Part shown: positions 1 to 11,344 of the stretch, in pieces
Position numbering within the stretch: the first letter of the stretch is position 1
How the letters are laid out: the number at the start of each line of letters is the position of its first letter
Source: Lolium rigidum
Lineage: Eukaryota > Streptophyta > Magnoliopsida > Poales > Poaceae
Length of the DNA: 64,000 nt
Direction of reading: 5' to 3'
NCBI RefSeq assembly: GCF_022539505.1
Contig: NC_061514.1
Span: forward strand, 330,071,090 to 330,135,089
Notes under the pieces: generated by a model
The model's input: only the letters and a program-made list of their open reading frames with translations
The model's database searches: none
What the model was told of the DNA's origin: nothing
Position numbers and translations under genes: made by a program

Positions 1-1156
1 TAATAGTAGGACGTGCAGCAACATGTGTAGCATTAGCATTACTAGTGGTGGTAATAGTCCAAACTTTAGCTACATTCTTCTCTTTAGCTAGTTTTTCATT
101 TTCTTCTCTATCCCACCTAGCACGCAGTTCAGCCATTAATCTTATATTCTCATTAATTCTAACTTGGATGGCATTTGCTGTAGTAACAATTTTATTATGA
201 TGATTTTCATTAGGCATAACTTTCGATTTCAAAAGATCAACATCAGCAAGCAAGACTATCGACTTTAGAAGCAAGTATATCAATTTTCCCAAGCTTTTCT
301 TCAACAGATTTGTTAAAGGCAGTTTGTGTACTAATAAATTCTTTAAGCATGGCTTCAAGTCCAGGGGGTGAACTCCTATTATTGTTGTAAGAATTCCCAT
401 AAGAATTACCATAGCCGTTGCCATTATTATAAGGATATGGCCTATAGTTGTTACTAGAATTGTTCCGGTAAGCATTGTTGTTGAAATTATTATTTTTAAT
501 GAAGTTCACATCAACATGTTCTTCTTGTGCAACCAATGAAGCTAACGAAACATTATTAGGATCAACATTAGTCCTATCATTCACAAGCATAGACATAATA
601 GCATCAATCTTATCACTCAAGGAAGAGGTTTCTTCGACAGAATTTACCTTCTTACCTTGTGGAGCTCTTTCCGTGTGCCATTCAGAGTAATTGATCATCA
701 TATTATCGAGAAGCTTTGTTGCTTCACCAAGAGTGATGGACATAAAGGTACCTCCAGCAGCTGAATCCAATAAATTCCGCGAAGAAAAATTTAGTCCTGC
801 ATAGAAGGTTTGGATGATCATCCAAGTAGTCGATCCATGGGTTGGGCAATTTTTAACCAAAGATTTCATTCTTTCCCATGCTTGTGCAACATGTTCAGTA
901 TCTAATTGTTTAAAATTCATTATGCTACTCCTCAAAGATATAATTTTAGCAGGGGGATAATATCTACCAATAAAAGCATCCTTGCATTTAGTCCATGAAT
1001 CAATACTATTCTTAGGCAGTAGATAGCAACCAATCTTTAGCTCTTCCTCTTAATGAGAAAGGGAACAATTTTAATTTTATAATGTCACCATCTACATATT
1101 TATACTTTTGCATTTCACACAATTCAACAAAATTATTAAGATGGGCAGCAGCATCA
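1..1156 (-). pseudogene. Ty3/gypsy (Athila-type) gag, distal part of split gene, element D
   Basis: Minus-strand gag of LTR retrotransposon D, the structural capsid/nucleocapsid protein. The longest open stretch (935 down to 243) holds a retrotransposon-gag core followed by an Asn/Tyr/Gly-rich low-complexity stretch (NNN, YGNSYGNSY) and a helical tail. Coding-like sequence continues upstream to 1156 (residues DDAAAHLNNF and KDWLL are readable) and downstream to base 1 (LMAELRARWDREE). A one-base break near 1035 and another near 243 separate these pieces, so the gene is broken as written. Both breaks touch a CTG trinucleotide, a context where this assembly seems error-prone. The N-terminal part lies at 6656-6822, beyond the Helitron. 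The rest of the element runs off the left edge. Confidence 0.85.
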
Positions 1157-2330
1157 TCTCTATTAATAAGTTACGGATCGGTGGTGTTGGTAGGTCCAAA
1201 AAACCGGAACAAATTTTCGTCCGTAAAAAAAACCGGGACTCTCAGCATCCGTCTACAATTTGGTACGTCAAAAAAACCTTGCAGAGTTTACTATGTACGT
1301 CAAAAAAACCGCTATGGATGGCTTGGTACGTTAATAAGCCAGACACGGATTAAGAAACCATGTCGTGCGTACGTAAGAAAAGCAATCAGAGTCTGTCCAT
1401 GAGTCCGGGTTACTCACGAGCAGGACTCCTTCCAAGAAGGACCAAGCACGCACGAGGCACGACCACTTCCGATCAGATCGATCGGGAGGGTCGATTCTGT
1501 AGATGTAAGCCGCCGCCGAGGCACTACCCTCAACGGCGCTGTCCTTGGCCGCAGCTTAAAAACAGAGGAGAAAGCGACGAGAAGCGGAGCAGGCGATCCC
1601 TCCCACGATTCCGTCCGGGGCACAAGCGCGATGAAGTCGAGAGTTCCGCGGGAGCACCGTCATGTCGGTAGGGCTGGCAGAGGAGGAGCATGGATATCTT
1701 GTCTCCTTTGGTGCCGTTCCCGCTGCTGTAGAGGCGCCTGCAACATACACTCCTAGTCCCTCCGCTGCCCTTCAATAGGACGCGTTGGGCCCGACGCTGA
1801 GCTCTGAATAATCTTTGATTCCCTTCACGCGTGACGTGCTCTTGCACCGGCGCTTGGCCGAGCCGCCCTCTTACTCCGGCGCTTGGCCGCACTGGCACAA
1901 CCCTCACACTCCGGCACAAAGCTGCGGCCGACAGCTCCTGGACGACATGCATGTCGCGTGGCAAGAGCCATTAGTCATGGCGGCTCGTACGTACCGAGAA
2001 GCGGGCTGGACGGGGCGTGAGGCGCTCGCGATCCGCGACAGTCGACCCTGGAGAAGTGACCACCACTAGGTCGAGGCCCACGAGCTCGGGCAGCTAGAGC
2101 TCCACCAGCTACAATTCTTAGCTAAGGTTCATGGCAAGCGGCAGCGATTCAGGTTCAGGCACCTTTTTCTTAACATAGGTTCAGGCACCTTTGATCCCCA
2201 AGGTAGTACCTGAGAGAAGGGAATTAATGCTACTACGTGCAATGCTTCAATCCGACAAGCTTAAAAAAATGCTTCAATCTCACAGAAAGAGGGCATGCGA
2301 GGAGCTTCATTAGGCTAAATTGATATTAGA

Positions 2331-5300
2331 TGTGGCACCCCCGGGATCAGGGTTAGACAAATACCAGATCTTCATCTGACATAAGCCTAACCTAGAGCTC
2401 GAGAGACTACAGTGAGAGAATCGGTAACACAACAGTGACTCTACGACTCAAGAAGGTAATACAAGCTCATAAAAGAGCAAAGAACCAAAGAATTACAAGC
2501 AGAGGTCACTGACCTGGCATTCATCAATCAACGGAAGCGAAGTTATGCTATTAGACATAGCAAGATAGCAAAAGGCCTAAGAGGCCAGGAGCATAACGGC
2601 GATGTCCCAGCCCATAGATTCCAGGCTGCCACCTGGGAACCCCAAGCTACTCGTGGATGTCGACTAGAAACCACCATCTGTTGGAGCGACTTATTCTGAA
2701 ACAAAAGCATGCAAAGCTGAGTACAGGGACTTAGTACAACCTTTTAGCAAAGCATGTATGCGGGGTTTCTGGTAGATCTTCTTTTGCGTAAAGCCGGTTT
2801 TCCTTTGTAAGATAAGAGAGAAGAGAAGCTCGACTACTCAGAACCTTTAAAAGGGGATAAGAGAGCGACCTCTCTATCTCTACTGATCATCATATTGTAT
2901 CCACCAATCTTCATCATCTCGAACCACTATCCTCGGATCACCCCCTCAACACCCGAAGAAGGTGTCCGTAAGCACACATTGTTTGCCAAGTTTTACGATT
3001 AGGTTCATGTTGTCTATGATCACAGAATCCATTCCCAAGTCATCCGTAACCGTGGACACGGCTTTTCGAAAAGATTTAACCCTGCAGGGGTGCACAACTT
3101 TACCCACACGTGCCAACCGATTCTTAGTGCCAGAACATTAGCTCTCTTCCTTGGAAAGCCGGCAGAGAATGGTTGACCACGACCTTTACCTTGCTGTCGC
3201 CGAGACCATGAGTCACGCGCTAAGGATTGTTCCGCCGTAACGGGTCAAGTCTCGAAGTCGGTCCTTAACGATGTGAGGCGAGGTGGGTTTCCCCAGGGAC
3301 TCTAACCCCAGCCACCACGGCCACGCTTACCTACCTATTATGTACCTTTTCCCCCAAAGCAGAATGCAATGCATATGTCCAGATAACACGCAAACTATGT
3401 GACTCATGGAATCTACTAGGCAAGTTAGTGAGTCGAGAGGGTACCATAATAGGGCCTCGCGTGGTTGTACGCTCAGTCTTGGTTCAAGAGGCGAGAACTC
3501 GGTTCCTAGGGTCGGCAGAAACGAAACAACCCACCACATCCCAATGTGGCCTCTCGTCTGAGCCTTTAATCATGTTTATCAACATCTCTATATTTACCAC
3601 GTCAACCTGTCATGCTATTTTCATTTCATTGTAAGGCTCCAGTCCGAAGACCGGAGTAGTAGCGTAACAAACTAAGCATGGCTAAGCATAAAGAGATAAA
3701 GGCTCTCGCGACGCACACATGCCAAACCTAGTTATGCTAGGAGCAGTGGATCAAGTATTTGAGGCTACAAGGGTGGAACATGCAATAGATAGGATAACTC
3801 TACCTATCGATAAAAGACAGTTGAATCGTATGCAATATGTAGGAACCAGAGTAAAAGCATTTGCAAAACTTATATGAACCAGGCTAGGGCTTGCCTTTGT
3901 CCCTGACAAATCAATGTGGATCTTCGGAGATCCCATGCTTGACTTGTTCGTCGGTGGACAAGTATTGATCTGCGTCATTGTCGGATTTCATCGTCTCGAA
4001 CTCGTGCTCTATCGATCGCGAAGAAGCAAACACTAGAAATAAGAAAATAACATTCAATACATGGCATAATGCAATGCACACTCAAGGATGATGATATGCC
4101 ATATTAATAGTAATGAAAGTGATCCTATAACATGCTCATCAATTTAAATAGGGTTGGAATGCATAATACTTTGCAATTCCATAAACCCCGCATATTAAAG
4201 AAAAGGGTTCATTTGTTCTTCTATTAAGGACAGGGTTCAAAGTTGTTTAACAATGCATGATTTTGATCCTAAAGTGTAGATCTCATTTTTCTGAAGATTT
4301 TGATATATTATACACATTTTTCTGAATTAAAATGAATTACTTATGAATTACTGAAAATAAACAGAAAATAGAAAAAGCTTTATTGCGTCATGCTGACGTC
4401 ATGCTGACATCAGCACGACCTTGAGCTCGCAGGTGGAGCATCAATCGGCCGATTCATGCCGTAATAGGGCGCGTGCGCGGGGGCAAGAGATGCAGCTCGA
4501 TGCGGGGAGGCTTTTGGTGGCGGCGCCGCCCACCAATGGTCGCCGGAGCGACCACGGCGGCGATGGCCGACGGCGGCGCTTGCAGGCTCGCGTGGCGGTG
4601 GCGCTAGAGAGAGAGCTGGAGCGGGCCAAGGGCATGGGAAGAACCAGGGGCTCACCCTGAGCAGGCCGGTGAAGACAGCGTCGCCGGAGGTGGCCGGAAT
4701 CACCGGCGAGAGGCGGTGGCCGGCGCGGCAGAGGTCGCCCGATTGGCGTTGTAGAGGGCTCCCCGGCGGCCGCTGCTTGGTGGAGGAGGTAGACGAGAGC
4801 ACGGCGGAGCTCGGGAGCTGCTCGGCTGGGCGTGGGGGTGGCCGGAACGGCGGCGACGGCGAGCGGCCGTGGGCTAGGGTTTGGTCGGGAGTTGCAGAGA
4901 GGAGAGGAAGAGAAGCATCGCGAGGGAGGGGAAAAGATAGGGACGAGGGGGAGGCGTGCGAGGCTCGGGGTGGTCTCCTCGCTCACCACGGCGGCGAGCA
5001 GGAGGTGGTAGCGCGGGGCACCAGGGCAGGGCACGCAGGTGCCTGCCTGTCCAAGGAAGAAGACAAAGGGCGATTTTACAAGGAGCCCCCTGGCCTTTGG
5101 GGGTTTTCCTGGAAGAATTAAAACAGGGGGAAAACCCACTCTATTTTGGCATTTGGCAACCTTTTGAAGATCCAAAATAACTTACAAACTTTAGGGAAAA
5201 TATTTAGTGGCCTTCCTCATCTATTTGAGGTTCCACATATGTTGGTTTTGAAAGTTTGAAACATTTTGGAAGAATTTAAATAGAGGAGAGTTTGCACCCA

Positions 5301-5411
5301 TTAGGGTTTCCACTTTATTTTAAAATGCAAATTTTTCTTAATGCATTTATATGATGCTCATGAATGCACAAACAATTCCTAATTAGGGTTTAGCAAAACA
5401 GGGATGTTACA
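2331..5411 (+). mobile_element. Solo LTR F (3.1 kb, gypsy-like), TSD TTAGA
   Basis: Starts TGTGGCACCC and ends GGGATGTTACA, the TG...CA ends of an LTR. It is flanked by perfect 5-bp duplications TTAGA at 2326-2330 and 5412-5416. No internal region, primer site or coding sequence is present, so this is a solo LTR left by LTR-LTR recombination. The middle (about 3040-3100) shares a CATCCGTAACCG...CCCTGCAGGGG stretch with LTR E (about 45690-45730) in the same orientation, so the two belong to related families. The GC-rich part at 4410-5120 opens several long frames on both strands, but their proline/arginine composition looks like base composition rather than coding. Confidence 0.88.
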
Positions 5412-5885
5412 TTAGAGGAAACATTCTCTCTGCTCTCTTAATGGATTGACTGATGCTGCAGCATGTGCTAGCCAGTTTCATTTGCGTCTCAAAATTTGTA
5501 GAAGCCACTAGGATGAGCGTGAATTATTTAAAAAATAAATCAAAAATCGTACTTATATGTTTAAAATAATTATCGAAAAAAATCTGGACATAGTCAATGT
5601 TGTAACCTGCAAACATGCAAAATCGCAATGCCAAATTCTTTATACTGTAGGTTACACAATAATGACAAAATCTGATAAAATTTGGATATTTAAAAAATAT
5701 GCATATTCAGATGATACAACATTGGCCACATTCGGATTTTTTTGCATATTTTTTGAAACTCCTAAACCATGTTAAGTAATCGGATCAGGGGAAATAGTTG
5801 TACATACACAGAAAACAGAACTACATACAAATAATGGAGAGAGACGGCAGCAATACGGTAATACTGTAACAAATGATCTATCATC

Positions 5886-6226
5886 TGGTAGAACGAGAGT
5901 ATCTACCAGGCCTAGGGCGAAGGTTGTAGGGGAAGGAGGGGACGGCGTGCGTGCGGAGGCGAGGGCGCCGGCGGCAGGGCGCCGTCGCGCGGCTTGGGGA
6001 GAGGCGGCGCACACGGCAGGGAGGCGGCTAGGGTTTGGGAACTCCGACACCTGAGGGAGTCGGCAACAAAAGATTGTTTATTGCTTGCCTGATCTTGTCT
6101 ATTACAACTTGTATTTATAAGAGAAATTGCGAAACCCTAATCTGCTAATTGGGCTAAGCCCCTAACTAAGCCTGGCCGGCCAGGCCAGTGGGCCCCCTCC
6201 GGCGGTAGACCAGACCGGTCATAACA
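5886..6226 (-). mobile_element. Short solo LTR G (341 bp), TSD TCATC
   Basis: Read on the minus strand it begins TGTTATGACC and ends TTCTACCA, with TG...CA termini. It is flanked by identical 5-bp repeats TCATC (5881-5885 and 6227-6231). On the minus strand it has a TATA-like CTTATAAATA followed about 40 bases later by an AATAAA poly(A) signal, the usual promoter-to-polyadenylation order of an LTR. It could be a copia-type or TRIM-type solo LTR. The family is not recognised. Confidence 0.7.
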
Positions 6227-6655
6227 TCATCATCTCTTTCGGTTTATAAGTCGTGATATCTTAAGTCTCTTCCAATACAAATATTATTTGCATTAGCTGA
6301 TGTATGTACTACAACTTTCCCAAAAAAAGAGATTTTACCGTAAGCTATTACTTAAAACCACCACCTCCAGGATATGATCGAAAATAAATCTTAGTCACAA
6401 GAGATAATTGTTGGGTTGTTGCTTTGTATGTATGTGATACCAAATTCTAGCTATCAATCGAATTACCTTTTAAGGAAAAATAAAATCTACTCTCTAAAGG
6501 TGTACTAAATTAGAATCAATTAAAAGAGAACGGAGGATGTATTCCTCTTTGAAATATTAAGTGGCTATCTCTACACGAATTTGCATGTGTATCCGGCAAC
6601 ATATATGATAAGAAAATCTTAAGTCGGCCGTAGCAACGCACGGGCATTCTGCTAG

Positions 6656-6822
6656 TCAGAACTAATACCAGAAAATTGCTCTCGCATAACAAGATTTAGT
6701 AAAGCAGGTTTAATTTTAAATAATTCTGCTGTAGTAGCAGGTGGAGCAATAGGTGTGCATAAGAAATCATTATTATTTGTGGTTGTGAAGTCACACAACT
6801 TAGTATTTTCAGGGTTGGCCAT
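6656..6822 (-). pseudogene. N-terminal part of the split gag of element D
   Basis: A minus-strand frame starts at an ATG at 6822 (MANPENTKLCDF) and is cut at 6656 by Helitron H0. It resumes in the same frame at 1156. Together with 1-1156 this is the 5' half of the gag of element D. The start sits about 230 bases downstream (in transcription order) of the primer-binding site, a normal distance for an Athila-type element. A T-rich leader at 6823-7047 holds no gene. Confidence 0.85.
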
Positions 6823-7047
6823 TTTAACAGTAGTAAATAAAGCAAACTAGATAAAATAAATGCGAGTAACTAATTTTTTGGGGTTTTTGATATAGCAAAC
6901 AAGATAGCAAATAAAGTAAAACTAGCAACTAATTTTTTTTGTATTTTGATTTAGTGCAGCAAACAAAGTAGTAAATAAAACTAAGCAAGACAAAAACAAA
7001 GTAAAGAGATTGGGAAGTGGAGACTCCCCTTGCAGAGTGTCTTGATC

Positions 7048-7065
7048 TCCCCGGCAACGGCGCCA
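7048..7065 (-). other. Primer-binding site of element D (tRNA-Asp)
   Basis: The plus strand here equals the 3' end of plant tRNA-Asp (TCCCCGGCAACGGCGCCA), so the minus-strand element carries its complement next to the 5' LTR. Use of tRNA-Asp is typical of the Athila lineage. This is not a tRNA gene, because nothing upstream folds as the rest of a tRNA. Confidence 0.9.
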
Positions 7066-7076
7066 GAAAAAGAGCT

Positions 7077-8673
7077 TGATGGCGTGTAACTCACACGTTC
7101 GTTGGGAACCCCAAGAGGAAGGTATGATGCGCACAGCAGTAAGTTTTCCCTCAGAAAGAAACCAAGGTTTATCGAACCAGGAGGAGCCAAGAAGCACGTT
7201 GAAGGTTGATGGCGGCGGGATGTAGTGCGGCGCAACACCAGGGATTCCGGCGCCAACGTGCAACCTGCACAACACAACCAAAGTACTTTGCCCCAACGAA
7301 ACAGTGAGGTTGTCAATCTCACCGGCTTGCTGTAACAAAGGATTAACCGTATTGTGTGGAAGATGATTGTTTGCAGAAAACAGTAGAACAAGTATTGCAG
7401 TAGATTGTATTTCAAGTATAGAGAATTGGACCGGGGTCCACAGTTCACTAGAGGTGTCTCTCCCATAAGATAAACAAGCATGTTGGGTGAACAAATTACA
7501 GTTGGGCAATTGACAAATAAAGAGGGCATGACCATGCACATACATATTATGATGAGTATAGTGAGATTTAATTGGGCATTACGACAAAGTACGTAGACCA
7601 CCATCCAGCATGCATCTATGCCTAAAAAGTCCACCTTCAGGTTATCATCCGAACCCCCTCCAGTATTAAGTTGCTAACAACAGACAATTGCATTAAGTAT
7701 TGCGCGTAATGTAATCAGTAACTACATCCTTGAACATAGCACCAATGTTTTATCCCTAGTGGCAACAGCACATCCACAACCTTAGAACTTTCTGTCACTG
7801 TCCCAGATATCAATGGAGGCATGAACCCACTATCGAGCATAAATACTCCCTCTTGGAGTTACAAGCATCTACTTGGCCAGAGCATCTACTAGTAACGGAG
7901 AGCATGCAAGATCATAAACAACACATAGACATAACTTTGATAATCAACATAACAAGTATTCTCTATTCATCGGATCCCAACAAACGCAACATATAGAATT
8001 ACGGATAGATGATCTTGATCATGTTAGGCAGCTCACAAGATCCGACAATGAAGCACAATGGGGAGAAGACAACCATCTAGCTACTGCTATGGACCCATAG
8101 TCCAGGGGTAGACTACTCACACATCACTCCGGAGGCGACCATGGCGGCGTAGAGTCCTCCGGGAGATGATTCCCTCTCCGGCAGGGTGCCGGAGGCGATC
8201 TCCTGGATCCCCCGAGATGGGATCGGCGGCGGCGGCGTCTCAGTAAGGTTTTCCGTATCGTGGCTCTCGGTACTGGGGGTTTTGCGACGGAGGCTTTAAG
8301 TAGGCGGAAGGGCAGGTCAGGAGGCGGCACGAGGGGCCCACACCACAGGGCCGCGCGGCCAAGGGTGGGGCCGCGCCGCCCTAGGGTGTGGCCACCTCGT
8401 GGCCCCACTTCGTCTCCTCTTCGGTCTTCTGGAAGCTTCGTGGCAAAATAGGACCCTGGGCGTTGATTTCGTCCAATTCCGAGAATATTTCGTTACTAGG
8501 ATTTCTGAAACCAAAAACAGCAGAAAACGACAGAATCGGCACTTCGGCATCTTGTTAATAGGTTAGTTCCAGAAAATGCACGAATATGACATAAAGTGTG
8601 CATAAAACATGTAGATAACATCAATAATGTGACATGGAACATAAGAAATTATCGATACGTCGGAGACGTATCA
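7077..8673 (-). mobile_element. 5' LTR of Athila-type element D
   Basis: On the plus strand it runs from TGATGGCGTG to GACGTATCA. Read on the minus strand it begins TGATACGTCTCCGACG, the same start as the LTRs of element B (17275-18980). It is 1597 bp long and lies 11 bases from the primer-binding site. The right flank is ACTCT (8674-8678), the expected TSD. The other LTR and TSD copy lie beyond the left edge, so the TSD cannot be confirmed. D therefore inserted into the sequence that continues at 8674. Confidence 0.9.
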
Positions 8674-8711
8674 ACTCTGCATACTTCATTGCTGTTGAAT
8701 TTGCAATGCAG

Positions 8712-9184
8712 ATGTGATAACACGATTCTCCGTGAAACTGGACCAGATCAAGGGCCACAACACCATCCTTCATAAGAAAATCCGCCACCTCGTGGGCAGG
8801 TGCATTTTAGATCGTGCCATGTCGGAGGAGAATGCCCGTTCCGTGCAATCTTCTTTTGATAAACGGTACTCAGACGTTGTCGCTGAGTGTAAGAAGTTGA
8901 AGAAGGAAGTCAAGGAACTACGCGCCCAGCCACCGATGAGTGTGGTCACTGACAAGGCTGGTCAGTGTGATTGCAACTGTGACTGTGAAAGTTTTCGACA
9001 GGAAGTGGAGTTGCATGCTGAACATGCACAATATTTCGAGACGAAGTACTTGAAAGTTCGCACAGAGTGCGATAAGTTGAAGAAGGAAGTCGAGTGTCTC
9101 CGCTCCCAGCAGCCAACTATTGCGACATCAGGAGACCAGGGTGTGCTAATTGCAGCCAGAATTTTGCAATCAATGAAAAGTTGA
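8712..9184 (+). CDS. Coiled-coil protein, probable 3'-terminal exon
   Basis: An open frame of about 157 codons starting after a splice-acceptor-like TTTGCAATGCAG (ends 8711) and ending at a TGA at 9182-9184. No in-frame ATG is found at the start, so it is probably the last exon of a longer gene whose 5' part was separated by the insertion of element D. The protein is charged and helical. It contains two diverged copies of a module of the form Y-x-x-V-x-x-E-C-x-K-L-K-K-E-V-x-x-L-R-x-Q (around residues 50-72 and 111-133), separated by a cysteine-rich CDCNCDC motif. I do not recognise the family. It lies on the same strand as, and upstream of, the zf-XS-like gene, so the two may belong to one transposon-borne gene set. 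A coiled-coil exon from an unrelated captured gene is the alternative. Confidence 0.5.
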
Positions 9185-9923
9185 ATTTGGCTTTGCTGTG
9201 CAATATAGCAAGACCTGTTCCTCCCCTGCCTTCGTCTTTTGGCATAATTGCTTTGTCTTCAGTATTGACTCCGGAATGCTTCGTATATTTCTGACGGTTT
9301 CTGAATTATGTACAACTTTTGTAATATTGGTCAAACTAGTTTTGACCAGGGTTTGTGTAGGGTGGTTGAATTTTTTTTGTTGGTCCAAATTGTGTTGTGT
9401 GGTCCAAATGTGATGTATCATCACACCACCATGTGCCCCGCCACCCCCAGGTTTTGGTAATGCCATTTGATACATGCTTCATAGAAGGAACATACATTTT
9501 TTCCGTTAGGGCATGAAAATTTTGAAAAATTCAAACAAAAATGGGAAGAGAGAATGGTAACATCATTTTCCACGTGTTGCCCCTGTGCCAAATTTTGGTT
9601 CATTTTAAGAATGTAAGGTGACAAATTACTCGAGGAAGCTAGTTGGAGTAGACGGGCATGGCCGGATTGGCATAGGGGATTTATTTTTTGAAGGATGTTA
9701 TTTTTCATGGACAATATCCGACACAAACAATAAAATGTTAAGGTCTCATATTTTTCTGAATGATTGTGAATTACTTATGACGTTTAGAAGTATTGGTATA
9801 CATGAGCCCCACATGAAGTTAAATGGTCCAAGAAAAAAAGGTTTGTACACGTTTCTCGGAAAGTGGAAAATCGAGTACATGCACGACTTCACGCGTCCAC
9901 AACTCGATACGGAGAGTCGAGGC
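9185..9923 (+). other. Non-coding spacer with 3'-UTR-like and promoter-proximal sequence
   Basis: T-rich sequence follows the stop of the coiled-coil exon. A low-quality open stretch at 9618-9986 lacks any recognisable motif and overlaps the TATA region of the next gene, so I do not call it. Nothing else is recognised here. Confidence 0.4.
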
Positions 9924-9931
9924 TATAAAAT
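9924..9931 (+). promoter_or_regulatory. TATA box of the zf-XS-like gene
   Basis: TATAAAAT within GGCTATAAAATAATCGG, followed by a pyrimidine-rich leader (TCCTCTCCCCTCCCCC at about 9960). The ATG at 10050 is about 120 bases downstream, a normal plant TATA-to-start spacing. Confidence 0.6.
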
Positions 9932-10049
9932 AATCGGCCTCATCGTCTCTCGCGAGCTCGTCCTCTCCCCTCCCCCACACTCGTGAAAAACCCCCATCAA
10001 CTCACCGCACCTCCGAGGCATCGACTTCCTCGTTTCCAACCGCAGCAGC

Positions 10050-11129
10050 ATGAAGACAGGTCTTGCGTACGAGGCGGAGCAATCGGCGGCCGCTCGCGCA
10101 GAGGATTCCTCTGCGGTAGTGGCCGTCGCGGCGGGTGAGGCTTCACCGGGCACCCAGGCCGCTCGTCTCCTCTGCTTGTCTGATTCTTCGACCTCGGTCG
10201 AAACGGGCGTCCTGGCCGTCGAGGAGAAGGTGGATAGCAACGCCGTTGCTCCCGCCGAAGATCTGCAAGGCGTTGCAGGCCACCACGGCGAGGTCTTCCT
10301 AGACCCGGTGCTGGACGCGGACCTCGACCCCTTCGACGATTTCGGCCCAAACGTTCAGTTCCAGGAGGATGTCGAGGGTGACGACGAGGAGGTACTCGCT
10401 CTTTTACCGAAACTGTCCCGATCCTCTTTGTGTCATATTACTGTTCACGTGGTTTGCACGAACCTGGTTCTTGATTGATTTGATCTCCTACCTTGTTCTT
10501 GTAGACGTACTTGATTCTACGGTTCGTACGGTCAGATTCTAGTTTAATTTCGACTAATCTGCCATGTAGTTGGCTTGATTAGTCATATAATTAATTTATG
10601 TGTTCATACTTAGTGGACTTGCAATTGTTGTGGCTTATGTTCATTGCTGTTCATAGGGTTTTCTCGTGATTTAGTATGATTTCTTCTGCCATTTACTTGT
10701 TCTACACATTTAATTTTAGGGTTTCTAAGGTTTGCTTATGATAGTGCGAGTATTTATTCGATCTGTCATTAAACACCTGATTATTATGTACTTTATAATT
10801 CACAGGAATATTCTGATGACATGGACGACAACAAGGAGCGCAGGGACCAGAAGAGCCGCTACGTTATGAAGCGGCTGAAGGGTGGTGAAATTCGTTTCCG
10901 CATGCGCGGGGAGCTATTTTGCCCATTCTGTGGCAAAATCCTCCAGAAGGACATCCGCAGCCCGATCCAGCATGCGACGGGTGTAGGCCTAAGTACATCG
11001 GGGAAGCACCGCCCTGCAACCAAGGCCAAGCACGCAGCATATGGCCTCTTCCTCCGGAATTACGTCTTGCCCGGCTTGTTCCCGGTCAACGCCCCCGTTG
11101 CTGGCCCTCATGCTCCTGGTCCTGTTTAA
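10050..11129 (+). CDS. Two-exon gene for an acidic protein with a C-terminal zf-XS-like zinc finger
   Basis: Exon 1 is 10050-10391, the intron 10392-10805 (GTACTC...TTCACAG, T-rich), exon 2 10806-11129. Splicing is in phase 0 and gives about 221 residues with no break. The N-terminal half is low-complexity and acidic (GDDEEEYSDDMDDN around the junction). The C-terminal half has a CPFC pair, then QHATGVG, then KAKHAAYGLFL. This order (C-x2-C, H, H with HA-S/T-GVG) matches the zf-XS domain of plant SGS3 and FDM/IDN2 proteins, which bind RNA or act in RNA-directed DNA methylation. The upstream K-R-L-K-G-G also fits that family. The XS and XH domains are absent, so it is far shorter than family members (about 600 residues). 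It has its own TATA box and sits inside the CACTA. The domain call is recognition by eye. A role in silencing or anti-silencing is inference. Confidence 0.65.
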
Positions 11130-11285
11130 AGTTCATATGTGTAATCTTATTCCCTTTGGAAGTTCAGCATTAAACTCTACTAGTACAACCGTGGTGGTCT
11201 TGTGATGTAGTACTCTTTTGATGCATTTGTGATGTAGTAGGAGTAGTACTTTTTTTGAACTGGTATAGTACTATCTAAGAAAAGT

Positions 11286-11344
11286 ACTCCCTTCGATTCA
11301 CATTCATTTTACACCAAGAAATATGGATCGGAGTGAGGGAGTAA
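11286..11344. mobile_element. Very short Stowaway-type MITE
   Basis: TA-CTCCCTTCGAT...GGATCGGAGTGAGGGAG-TA, 59 bp including the TA duplications. The inverted ends match the CTCCCTCCG ends of Stowaway (Tc1/mariner-derived) MITEs. It lies in the spacer after the zf-XS-like gene. The rest of 11130-11702 holds no gene. Confidence 0.65.

Larger units (their letters stand above)
1157..6655 (+). mobile_element. Non-autonomous Helitron H0, inserted in the gag of element D
   Basis: Helitrons are rolling-circle transposons that insert between A and T without duplicating the target. The 5' end is TCTCTATTAATAAG, followed by the phrase GTCCGTAAAAAAAACC and repeats of CGTCAAAAAAACC, which I associate with grass Helitron heads. 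The 3' end is GCAACGCACGGGCATTCTG then CTAG, preceded by a short CCGT/ACGG stem. The flanks are A (1156) and T (6656), and the gag reading frame runs on when the element is removed, which fixes both ends to the base. No Rep/helicase coding is visible. Its own sequence is 1157-2330 (GC-rich, no convincing gene), 5417-5880 (AT-rich, nothing recognised) and 6232-6655. Two solo LTRs are nested inside. A degenerate Stowaway-like remnant may lie near 6489-6541. Confidence 0.9.

Noticed and set aside
3000..3300. Sequence resembling a conserved coding block (CCGTGGACACGGC...)
   Set aside because: It is a conserved part of a family of LTRs (also in LTR E) with stops in all frames.
4410..5180. Long open frames on both strands, up to 244 codons
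   Set aside because: They lie in a GC-rich part of solo LTR F, show Pro/Arg-rich composition and have no motif.
7048..7065. tRNA-Asp-like sequence (also at 22448 and 22516) as a tRNA gene
   Set aside because: Only the last 18 bases of the tRNA are present and each lies beside an LTR, so these are primer-binding sites.
6922..7634. Minus-strand open frames of about 210 codons
   Set aside because: They cross the primer site and LTR of element D. Composition is not protein-like.
9618..9986. 122-codon open frame upstream of the zf-XS-like gene
   Set aside because: No recognisable motif, and it runs through the TATA box and leader of the gene.
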